Below, piece by piece: positions 1-5,066 of a stretch of 5,066 nucleotides of DNA. The notes beneath the pieces were generated by a model. It was not told the origin of the DNA and made no database searches. It was given only the letters and a program-made list of their open reading frames with translations. The DNA is from Planctomicrobium sp. (lineage in GTDB: Bacteria > Planctomycetota > Planctomycetia > Planctomycetales > Planctomycetaceae), in assembly GCA_029259835.1 (NCBI GenBank), contig JAJDEL010000269.1:1-5066 (forward strand), in the 5' to 3' direction. Numbering within the stretch: the first letter of the stretch is position 1; every line of letters starts with the position of its first letter. The translations under genes and the position numbers were made by a program.

Positions 1-2108
1 TGGACCCGCTTGAGGCTGAATCCGAAAAGCAAAAGCGAAAAAAAGAGGCTCTCGCTCAATACATGACCGGGCGAATCGCTGCCGAACGTCGGCGTGTGCC
101 TGCAGCTCTGGACGCATTTGAAAAGGCAATCAAACTCGACCCGGAAGCAATTGAGTCATACAAGGCGATCATCCCTTTGCTGCTCATGCAACGTAAAACG
201 GATGAAGCCCAAGAGTATGCGATTCAGTCTGCGCGCAAAACCGATGATGGATATCAATTGGTTCTGGTGATGGCGACGCTGTTTGCCCGGCAGACTCAAA
301 TTGATCGTGGAATTGAGTTGATGCAGCAGTCGCTCGGGACGCGATCAATCAAAGCAGGTTCCAAGGAAGAACTGCTCATTCATCGTGATTTGGGATTGTA
401 CAATCGCCTGAAAAAGAATTTCACGAAAGCCGCTGAAGAGTATCAACTGGTCTTTGACCGTGTGACATCGGGAGAGTTTGATGCTTCCACACTGAAGGAT
501 ATCCTGAAAGACCCTGGGAAAAATTTTGACGAATTCGGCGACACATTCCTGAAAGCAGGTCACCCGGAACTCGCTCTGAAAGCTTACGAAGAAGCATCGA
601 AACATCGCGAAGCCAAGCCTGGGTTGCACAGTTTCAACCTTGCTACGGTGTTCAAGCAAACCGGAAAACCTCAGCAAGCTTTAGAATCGCTGCAGGAATA
701 CTTCGATGCTCAGCTTCAAAGCCGCGGACGGGCGCCTTATCTACTCCTGGAAGAGCTGCTGACGGAGTTAAAAAAAGAGGGAGAGCTGCTTTCTCAATTG
801 GAAGCATTGCTGGAAAAAGATGAAGCGAACGATGTCCTGAGATACTTTCTGGCGGACAAGGTTTTGAGGCGAGGAGAGATTGCAAAAGCGAAAGAACTCT
901 TTTTGCACGGAAAGGAGACCGTAAGTGATCCACGTGCGCTCGTTGGGATGTTGTCAGTCTACCGTCAAGAAGGCGACGCAGAAAAACTACTCGGCGTTCT
1001 CACAAAGGCGTTTCAAGTCGTCCCGCGAGGAAATGACAAAGAGGCACTTGATCGTCTCGAGCCAGATATGCGATTTCTTTCAGAAACCTTCGAAGCCGAG
1101 TTGGACACACTCAAGGAAGACGACAAGACGATCATCGCTGTGTTTGATCACGCACGGACGCTCATGGAAGGAGATGATCCGAAACTTGATTTCATACAGG
1201 CTTATCTTCTTGGAAAAATCGCAACTGAAGGCGACTTCACAGACGCAGCTCTCGACTTTTACAAACATGCGATCAGCATGCGCAACGACCCTCCTTCCCA
1301 ACTCTACCGGGAAATCGGAGGCCACTTGATTGATTCACAGCGTTATGAAGATGCTATAGCGATTCTCACCGAGGCAATCAACCATCCTTCGAATGGGCTT
1401 CAGCGAGATCGCTGGCTCTTTCTGTTTTTCTTGAGCTATGGTCACGAATTCCTCGGTGATACAGATAAGGCATTACAAGCCATCCACGATGCAATGAACG
1501 TTGCCCCCGACACAGGGCTGGGACGGCTTGAATACCAGGAAGCCTGGATTTACTCGCACGCTCGAAATTGGGAGAAAGCGCTCGAAAAATTCAACGGCGT
1601 GATTGCAAAGCATGCGAAGGATCCTGACCTTGTTCGGGACGCCCAATTCCGCGTTTCCAATATCTATGTCGAACTTGGAAACATGACCAAGGGCGAACAA
1701 ATTCTTGAAGACGTCTTGAAAGACGATCCGGAGAATATCCAAGCGAATAACGATCTGGGATACCTCTGGGCTGACCAAGGAAAGAACCTCGACAAAGCCC
1801 ATAAAATGGTCGAGAAGGCGCTTGCTGATTCGCCAGAAAATCCCGCCTACTTGGACAGTATGGGTTGGGTTCTCTTCAAGAAAGGTGACTACGCAAAAGC
1901 GGTGGAATTTCTAACTAAAGCAACAGAGCAAAAAGGTGGTGACGACAGCACAATTTTCGATCACCTGGGCGATGCACTCGAGAAACTTGGCAAGACCAAA
2001 GAGGCGCAATCGAACTACGAAAGAGCACTGGAGATCGAAGAAGAGAAAGAAAAGTCTAGTGAGAAACTTTTGAAAGCGATCAAAGAAAAGCTGAAGCCAA
2101 CAGAATAG
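1..2108 (+). CDS. TPR-repeat protein, 5' end outside window
   Basis: The frame is open from base 3 to the TAG at 2106-2108 (701 codons). The first ATG, at 63, has no ribosome binding site, and 20 in-frame codons of hydrophilic, Lys/Glu-rich protein precede it, so the gene almost certainly starts upstream. Counting from that Met (681 residues), tetratricopeptide-like helix pairs recur: about 3-28, 157-182, 188-217, 413-440, 455-482, 491-517, 526-555, 561-590, 595-624 and 629-658. The last three are the clearest: NNDLGYLWADQG, AYLDSMGWVLFKKGDYAKAV and IFDHLGDALEKLGKTKEA, each followed by a second helix. This LGY / YLDSMGW / DHLGD succession is common in large bacterial TPR proteins. The tail (655-681) is charged and may be coiled coil. 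Such arrays are protein-binding scaffolds; the partner is unknown. Any signal peptide or lipobox would lie outside the window, so location cannot be judged. No catalytic domain is visible. It lies 53 bases before yebC. Confidence 0.9.
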   Translation, partial: DPLEAESEKQKRKKEALAQYMTGRIAAERRRVPAALDAFEKAIKLDPEAIESYKAIIPLLLMQRKTDEAQEYAIQSARKTDDGYQLVLVMATLFARQTQIDRGIELMQQSLGTRSIKAGSKEELLIHRDLGLYNRLKKNFTKAAEEYQLVFDRVTSGEFDASTLKDILKDPGKNFDEFGDTFLKAGHPELALKAYEEASKHREAKPGLHSFNLATVFKQTGKPQQALESLQEYFDAQLQSRGRAPYLLLEELLTELKKEGELLSQLEALLEKDEANDVLRYFLADKVLRRGEIAKAKELFLHGKETVSDPRALVGMLSVYRQEGDAEKLLGVLTKAFQVVPRGNDKEALDRLEPDMRFLSETFEAELDTLKEDDKTIIAVFDHARTLMEGDDPKLDFIQAYLLGKIATEGDFTDAALDFYKHAISMRNDPPSQLYREIGGHLIDSQRYEDAIAILTEAINHPSNGLQRDRWLFLFFLSYGHEFLGDTDKALQAIHDAMNVAPDTGLGRLEYQEAWIYSHARNWEKALEKFNGVIAKHAKDPDLVRDAQFRVSNIYVELGNMTKGEQILEDVLKDDPENIQANNDLGYLWADQGKNLDKAHKMVEKALADSPENPAYLDSMGWVLFKKGDYAKAVEFLTKATEQKGGDDSTIFDHLGDALEKLGKTKEAQSNYERALEIEEEKEKSSEKLLKAIKEKLKPTE

Positions 2109-2161
2109 GCAACTGCACTCACCACCTACTGAAAACGACTCATTAAAACGAAATACGTGAC

Positions 2162-2917
2162 ATGGCTGGACATTCTCACTGGGCAAACATTGCACATAAA
2201 AAAGGACGCGCAGACAAAAAAAGGGGGGCGCTCTTCGGGAAACTGAGCCGCGCTATCATCGTGGCTGCTAAAAACGGTGGTGGCGATCCTGCGATGAACC
2301 TCGCACTGCGATATGCGCTCGATAAGGCACGCAAAAACAGCATGCCGAGGGACAACATCGAACGCGCCGTTAAAAAAGGATGCGGTGACCTGGACGGCGA
2401 AGACTACCAGGAAATTGTTTACGAAGGTTACGGTGCAGGTGGTGTTGCAGTGATGTGCGAAACACTCACCGAAAACCGCAATCGCACTGGAGGCGAAATC
2501 CGCAAGACCTTTGAAGTCTTCGGAAGCGGTTTGGGGCAGTCTGGCTGTGTATCTTATCTCTTCGAAAGAAAAGGGCTCTTTATCATCTCTGCGGATCAAG
2601 TCGAATTCGATCCCTTATTTGAAATCGCACTGGAAGCCGGAGCGGACGACGTTCAGCAATCGGCAGATGCGTACGAAATCGTTTGCACAATTGAAGCCTT
2701 CCAGACAGTCGCAGATGCACTCGCCGAGAGTAACGTCGAGACGAATGTCTCCGAATTGGCCTTAATTCCAAAATCAACTGTCGACCTTGAAGCCAAAGAG
2801 GCTCGCAAAGTTCTCAAACTTCTGGAAGAACTCGAAGCGAATGAGGACGTGCAAAACGTCACTGCGAACTTTAACATCGCAGAAGATGTCATGATCGCGC
2901 TCAGTGAAGAAGGCTAA
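2162..2917 (+). CDS. yebC: YebC/PmpR/TACO1-family protein
   Basis: Complete 251-residue protein, within the usual length of the family (about 240-250). The start is fixed by the family N terminus MAGHSHWANIAHKKGRADKK, followed by RGALFGKLSRAI (21-32), GGGDPAMNLALRYALDKAR (39-57) and MPRDNIERAVKKG (61-73), the signature helical domain. The next domain contains YEGYGAGGVAVMCETLTENRNRT (87-109) with the family's YEGYGPGG-like loop (here Ala for the usual Pro) and TGGEIRKTFEVFGSGLGQSGCV; the C-terminal part includes ELALIPKSTVDL (198-209) and ends in the VQNVTANFNI segment (230-239). The family was long annotated as a transcriptional regulator; members including mitochondrial TACO1 are now linked to translation, particularly relief of ribosome stalling at proline-rich stretches. 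It acts in the cytoplasm. No Shine-Dalgarno motif is visible before the ATG, only A-rich sequence. It probably shares a transcript with its neighbours. The family assignment is very secure; the exact role in this organism is inferred. Confidence 0.97.
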   Translation: MAGHSHWANIAHKKGRADKKRGALFGKLSRAIIVAAKNGGGDPAMNLALRYALDKARKNSMPRDNIERAVKKGCGDLDGEDYQEIVYEGYGAGGVAVMCETLTENRNRTGGEIRKTFEVFGSGLGQSGCVSYLFERKGLFIISADQVEFDPLFEIALEAGADDVQQSADAYEIVCTIEAFQTVADALAESNVETNVSELALIPKSTVDLEAKEARKVLKLLEELEANEDVQNVTANFNIAEDVMIALSEEG

Positions 2918-2948
2918 GCGACGCTGACTCAAACTTTTGACCATGGTT

Positions 2949-2953
2949 GGTGA
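2949..2953 (+). promoter_or_regulatory. Shine-Dalgarno GGTGA that favours the TTG 2959 start
   Basis: GGTGA matches the 3' half of the AGGAGGTGA consensus and lies 5 bases before TTG 2959. It overlaps the rival in-frame starts TTG 2947 and GTG 2950, neither of which has an SD motif of its own. This is the main nucleotide evidence for the chosen start. Confidence 0.45.
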
Positions 2954-2958
2954 CACTC

Positions 2959-3924
2959 TTGTCGATTGAATTCTATTGCCCTCATTGCGACGCGTTTTTG
3001 CGTGCCTCTCAAACGAAGGCAGGCTTGTCAATTAGCTGTCCTCATTGCAGTCGCCGCTTGTGGGTTCCACACGAATCAGAGCAGGACATTGATGAACTCG
3101 AAGCCATCGAGGATCACGAAGATGAATTCGTCTATGATCAAAGCGATTTTGAGGCCGCATCGACTTCGCAGACACAGCCATCCTCTGTTCAATCACGCGA
3201 GACGCAGTTGTGCATCCGTTGTGATACGCCACTTCTCCCCCGCAAAAAAGCTTGCAAGCAGTGTGGACTTCGAGTTGGTTCTCCCGAGTTTATTGAACCT
3301 GAAGAAATTGACTTGGGAAAGATACTGTCCACTTCCTGGCGACTATTTACTCAACACTATTGGTCCTGCCTGACGGTGACCTTCACTGACACGTTGCTGA
3401 CAATCGCTGCGTGTGTGATTTCCCTTATCATTGGTGGCATGGCGGCAGTCATGGCAGGTAACCAACCCGGCACGATCATCCTCTTCTTCTTCATTGGAAC
3501 TGGACTTGGCTGGGGTGTTGCGATGTCCATGTTCGCTTTGGGGCACCTTCGCTTTTACTTGCACTTATGCCGTACAGAAAATCCTGAATTTCGAGAGTCC
3601 ATGAGCTTTCAGGGACCGGTTGGAGCACTTCTTGTTGGAGGTGCGGTGTATTGGTCACTCTTCCTTCTGATCTTCCCAAGCATTTTCATGTGGCCCTTTG
3701 GAAGAGTTGTCGTAGATCAACAAACTTCCGCCCCCCGTGGATTGTGGACTGCACTGAGGCTCACCACGAAACACGCAGGTGTTTGCGTAGCACTGTTTGT
3801 GATCAAAGTCGGAGCATTCTTAGCGGCCGGGATGGTGCCGATTTTGGGTGTCATTTTGCTCACACCCTACTTCGCAATCTTGAACACCGTCGCATACCTA
3901 CACTTCATTGGAGAGCTGGACTAG
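2959..3924 (+). CDS. Double zinc-ribbon integral membrane protein, function unknown
   Basis: 321 residues from TTG 2959. No in-frame ATG lies near the beginning: the frame opens after TGA 2938-2940 and offers TTG 2947, GTG 2950 and TTG 2959. I chose 2959 for its GGTGA motif and because it gives an N terminus of SIEFYCPHC type, which I associate with planctomycete zinc-ribbon proteins. Domains: zinc ribbon 1 with CPHC at 7-10 and CPHC at 27-30; an acidic linker (about 39-66, rich in Glu/Asp) and a Ser/Gln stretch; zinc ribbon 2 with CIRC at 85-88 and CKQC at 99-102; then a hydrophobic C-terminal half. Likely membrane segments are about 138-166, 173-198, 220-250 and 274-316; the last two stretches may each cross more than once. 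No signal peptide is present, so the ribbons are probably cytoplasmic. The membrane part resembles in style the uncharacterised multi-pass domains of the DUF975/DUF4013 sort, but I cannot assign a family. No catalytic motif is seen. Confidence 0.85.
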   Translation: MSIEFYCPHCDAFLRASQTKAGLSISCPHCSRRLWVPHESEQDIDELEAIEDHEDEFVYDQSDFEAASTSQTQPSSVQSRETQLCIRCDTPLLPRKKACKQCGLRVGSPEFIEPEEIDLGKILSTSWRLFTQHYWSCLTVTFTDTLLTIAACVISLIIGGMAAVMAGNQPGTIILFFFIGTGLGWGVAMSMFALGHLRFYLHLCRTENPEFRESMSFQGPVGALLVGGAVYWSLFLLIFPSIFMWPFGRVVVDQQTSAPRGLWTALRLTTKHAGVCVALFVIKVGAFLAAGMVPILGVILLTPYFAILNTVAYLHFIGELD

Positions 3925-3933
3925 CCTGCCCCT

Positions 3934-3966
3934 CAGGCATACTTGCCCGATAAACAGGCACACTTT
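3934..3966. repeat. Short direct repeat, 21-base period
   Basis: CAGGCATACTTG (3934-3945) and CAGGCACACTTT (3955-3966) match at 10 of 12 positions. They start 21 bases apart, about two DNA helical turns. They lie just past the membrane-protein stop and about 90 bases before the promoter at 4052. This could be a tandem protein-binding site or chance. Confidence 0.3.
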
Positions 3967-4051
3967 CTTGAGATTCGTTACAAAAACGACAAATCAGCAA
4001 TCCCACGTTTCGGAATTGCCAAGAACCGATGACTGTTCCCATAGGAAGTTA

Positions 4052-4080
4052 TTGACCTGACGACCAAGTGCTCCAATAAT
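4052..4080 (+). promoter_or_regulatory. Sigma70-type promoter of the ArsR-family gene
   Basis: TTGACC (4052-4057, 5 of 6 to TTGACA) is separated by exactly 17 bases from AATAAT (4075-4080, 5 of 6 to TATAAT). Transcription would begin around 4086-4089, which gives a leader of about 220 bases before TTG 4310. It is the best promoter match I found in the gap and separates the regulator from the upstream genes as its own unit. No transcript data are available here. Confidence 0.6.
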
Positions 4081-4084
4081 GGAG
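4071..4084. promoter_or_regulatory. Dyad over the -10 box, possible operator
   Basis: CTCCAATAATGGAG has perfect 5-base arms (CTCCA/TGGAG) around ATAA and is 12 of 14 identical to its reverse complement. It contains the whole proposed -10 box, so a dimeric repressor bound here would block RNA polymerase. An autoregulating ArsR-family dimer is the obvious candidate, but this is inference; its arms differ from those of the dyad at 4272-4295. Confidence 0.35.
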
Positions 4085-4188
4085 TGAAAGAAAAGTCTGG
4101 GGATGGTTTCTCAGCCGAAGTTGGGTTGTCGCTCCAGATTCTGCGCAGTATCAATCCTTTTCTCGGAATCCAAATCACAGTTTTCACA

Positions 4189-4234
4189 TGAGTTCGAAGA
4201 TTCGGAGATTGATAGTCGAATCCTGATGAACTCA
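4189..4234 (+). other. Two-part stem-loop in the leader of the ArsR-family gene
   Basis: TGAGTTC (4189-4195) pairs with GAACTCA (4228-4234), 7 bp. Inside, GATTCG (4199-4204) pairs with CGAATC (4217-4222), 6 bp, closing a 12-base loop. The two stems are separated by an asymmetric internal loop (3 and 5 bases). It lies inside the predicted leader transcript. No riboswitch class is recognised, and no T-run follows, so it is not a terminator. Confidence 0.35.
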
Positions 4235-4260
4235 ATTCACTTTCAAAAACTGATTCACTT
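4235..4260. repeat. Direct repeat ATTCACTT, two copies
   Basis: ATTCACTT occurs at 4235-4242 and 4253-4260, 18 bases start to start, between the two leader dyads. In this AT-rich stretch an 8-base repeat could easily be chance; function unknown. Confidence 0.3.
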
Positions 4261-4271
4261 AAAACTTTGTA

Positions 4272-4295
4272 ACAACTTGCTCGGAAGCAGGTTGT
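4272..4295. promoter_or_regulatory. Imperfect inverted repeat, possible ArsR operator or RNA hairpin
   Basis: Arms ACAACTTGCT (4272-4281) and AGCAGGTTGT (4286-4295) surround the 4-base centre CGGA. As DNA the half-sites agree at 9 of 10 positions; as RNA all 10 positions pair, one as a G-U wobble. It ends 14 bases before TTG 4310. ArsR/SmtB proteins bind imperfect inverted repeats of about this size in their own promoter regions, so an autoregulatory site is plausible. But it lies about 190 bases downstream of the proposed promoter, so it would act as a roadblock, serve another promoter, or act as RNA structure near the ribosome start. No T-run follows. Confidence 0.45.
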
Positions 4296-4309
4296 GATCA
4301 TTATCGCCC

Positions 4310-4888
4310 TTGATTGAAAGGCTGAATTTGATTACTCCCACCCCCGACCCAGAGGATCAGAAGGAGATTGACTCCCCCTCACTGTCAGATGTGGATTGTT
4401 CAACGAACTCCAGCCCTCAGCCCAAACAATCAACCACACAGGCTTCACAGCCAACCCAACAGGATGAACCCATGATGACTCACTTTGCTGAACCGGTCGT
4501 TGAAAACCCCGTTCACCAGGATGAGGCGACACAAGACCCTCGCTCACCCCAACCGACAAACGAATTAGAAAAGGGGCTTGTCCAGGTCTTCAAACTTCTC
4601 GCCGACGAAACACGATTAAAAATTCTTTTTCTACTCGGACGTGAAAAAGAATTGCATGTCTCGGCCCTTTGCGAGCGACTCGGGCAGAGCCAACCGGCAG
4701 TCAGTCACCACCTGGCACTCTTGAGAGTGGCGGGTTTGATCGAACCGCGACGTGACGGTAAGCATAATTTTTACTCGATCCAGCAAAACCGCTTCCATGA
4801 TATCATGGGAAAATTGTTTACCACTTTTGCAGAAGATGGAAACCCTTCGGAGTTCCGCTTCGAAAACTTCACCTTCCGACAGGATTAA
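4310..4888 (+). CDS. ArsR-family winged-helix transcriptional regulator
   Basis: 192 residues from TTG 4310. The C-terminal half is a typical ArsR wHTH: FKLLADETRLKILFLL (94-109), ELHVSALCERLG (114-125), the recognition helix SQPAVSHHLALLRVAGLIE (127-145) and the wing RRDGKHNFYSI (147-157), then a helix and an FRFENFTFRQD tail. The ELCVCDL metal box of arsenic/cadmium sensors reads ELHVSAL here; only one Cys (121) is in the domain, so classical metal sensing at that site is unlikely. Residues 8-85 are rich in Pro, Gln, Ser, Thr and Asp and look disordered. The start is uncertain: TTG 4310 has no SD; TTG 4328 has AAAGG 6 bases upstream; ATG 4472 has AGGA 7 bases upstream and gives 138 residues, nearer the usual 100-120. 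I keep the outer start because the extra codons stay hydrophilic and T-poor at codon position 2, as in real disordered coding sequence. It is monocistronic between its own promoter and terminator. Target genes and ligand are unknown. Confidence 0.9.
   Translation: MIERLNLITPTPDPEDQKEIDSPSLSDVDCSTNSSPQPKQSTTQASQPTQQDEPMMTHFAEPVVENPVHQDEATQDPRSPQPTNELEKGLVQVFKLLADETRLKILFLLGREKELHVSALCERLGQSQPAVSHHLALLRVAGLIEPRRDGKHNFYSIQQNRFHDIMGKLFTTFAEDGNPSEFRFENFTFRQD
4461..4464 (+). promoter_or_regulatory. AGGA motif for an alternative ATG start at 4472
   Basis: AGGA lies 7 bases before ATG 4472 (followed by a second ATG at 4475), standard Shine-Dalgarno spacing. It is the best ribosome-binding signal of the three candidate starts of the ArsR-family gene and would give a 138-residue protein of more ordinary family length. 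It may be a fortuitous match inside coding sequence or an internal second start. Confidence 0.35.
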
Positions 4889-4933
4889 CAAAGGCGTGAC
4901 ACTCTCCGAGAGTAGCACGCACTGAATTTTGAC

Positions 4934-4972
4934 AAGCCCTCGCCGCAATGACCCGCAGCGAGGGCTTTTTTT
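4934..4972 (+). terminator. Intrinsic terminator after the ArsR-family gene
   Basis: AAGCCCTCGC (4934-4943) pairs perfectly with GCGAGGGCTT (4958-4967) around a 14-base loop that can add two more G-C pairs (4945-4946 with 4955-4956). Seven T residues (4966-4972) follow on the + strand, the last two stem bases overlapping the T-run. It begins 45 bases after the stop codon and closes the regulator's transcript. No matching A-tract on the other side suggests a bidirectional role. Confidence 0.9.
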
Positions 4973-5027
4973 GCAGTTCTCCTCGAGGTTGGTCGGATTC
5001 CCTGCGTGTGAATGTTACGATGCCCAC

Positions 5028-5052
5028 CTTTAGTAAAGTCCAATAACTAAAG
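5028..5052. promoter_or_regulatory. Small dyad cluster before the right edge
   Basis: CTTTAGTAAAG (5028-5038) is an 11-base palindrome around a central G, and CTAAAG (5047-5052) repeats the complement of CTTTAG. It sits 10-35 bases before an ATG at 5063 that could open a following gene, preceded by purine-rich AAAGAAAG. It may be an operator or part of a promoter/leader, but no convincing -35/-10 pair was found beside it. Confidence 0.25.
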
Positions 5053-5066
5053 AAAGAAACAGATGA

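Larger units (their letters stand above)
3925..4309. other. 385-base intergenic region with promoter and structured leader
   Basis: No convincing gene. Just after the membrane-protein stop are short, mutually exclusive GC-rich hairpins (GCCTG 3924-3928 with CAGGC 3934-3938, loop CCCCT; or GGCA 3936-3939 with TGCC 3944-3947), but no T-run follows, so an intrinsic terminator for the upstream genes is not supported. The rest holds a sigma70-type promoter, a dyad over its -10 box, a two-part stem-loop, short direct repeats and a strong inverted repeat before the regulator gene; each is listed separately. Short open frames on both strands (64 codons at 4103-4297 on +, 107 codons at 3978-4301 on -) lack ribosome binding sites and recognisable protein features. 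Confidence 0.7.

Noticed and set aside
925..1329. 134-codon + strand frame and several minus-strand frames inside the TPR gene
   Set aside because: Shadows of the real frame, without ribosome binding sites or protein features, while the TPR frame is strongly supported throughout.
3924..3960. Terminator for the TPR-yebC-membrane protein group
   Set aside because: Only 4-5 bp stems with no following T-run; at most a weak or Rho-dependent end.
4209..4237. TTGATA followed by TCAATT as a second promoter
   Set aside because: The -35 is good (5 of 6), but the best -10 at allowed spacing matches only 3 of 6.
4103..4297. 64-codon + strand frame in the leader of the ArsR-family gene
   Set aside because: No correctly spaced Shine-Dalgarno (GGGG abuts the ATG) and no recognisable protein features; its end coincides with the inverted repeat at 4272-4295. 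Kept only as a possibility under the leader finding.
3978..4301. 107-codon frame on the minus strand in the intergenic gap
   Set aside because: It has no recognisable domain or motif, and it lies opposite a good + strand promoter and several dyads. Its composition looks like translated noncoding DNA.
4929..4934. Perfect TTGACA hexamer
   Set aside because: No -10 hexamer lies 16-18 bases downstream; that position falls in the loop of the terminator hairpin.
4981..4988. Perfect palindrome CCTCGAGG
   Set aside because: An 8-base palindrome alone is expected by chance and has no supporting context.
4989..5021. TTGGTC and TACGAT as a promoter for a gene starting at 5063
   Set aside because: Weak -35 (3 of 6) and a 21-base spacer, too long for a normal promoter.

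Overview
The window carries four protein genes, all on the + strand, and reads like a chromosomal segment of a planctomycete-type bacterium. That guess rests on a double zinc-ribbon membrane protein opening with an SIEFYCPHC-like motif, a YebC with the MAGHSHWANI variant of the family N terminus, moderate GC content and mostly weak Shine-Dalgarno signals. It is inference from protein style, not from a marker gene. I see no RNA gene, CRISPR array, insertion sequence, phage gene or toxin system.

Layout: (1) The 3' part of a large TPR-repeat protein fills 1-2108; its reading frame is open to the left edge, so its true start lies outside. (2) After 53 bases comes a complete YebC/TACO1-family gene (2162-2917). 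(3) After about 41 bases comes a membrane protein with two N-terminal zinc ribbons (best start TTG 2959, end 3924). These three are closely spaced, co-directional and have no terminator between them, so they may be co-transcribed. (4) A 385-base gap (3925-4309) has no convincing gene but is rich in signals: a good sigma70-type promoter (4052-4080), a near-palindrome over its -10 box, a two-part stem-loop (4189-4234) and a 10-bp-arm inverted repeat (4272-4295) just before the next gene. (5) An ArsR-type winged-helix regulator follows (4310-4888), with a long low-complexity N-terminal extension if the outer start is right. (6) A clear intrinsic terminator (4934-4972) closes that unit. The last ~90 bases are upstream sequence of a possible next gene whose ATG may be at 5063.

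The most interesting part is the ArsR promoter and leader. The promoter predicts an untranslated leader of about 220 bases (or about 385 if the inner ATG is used), with two dyads placed where autoregulation by the ArsR protein would be plausible. The first three genes show no obvious functional link to it. No clearly new biological system is evident; the findings are modest and testable.
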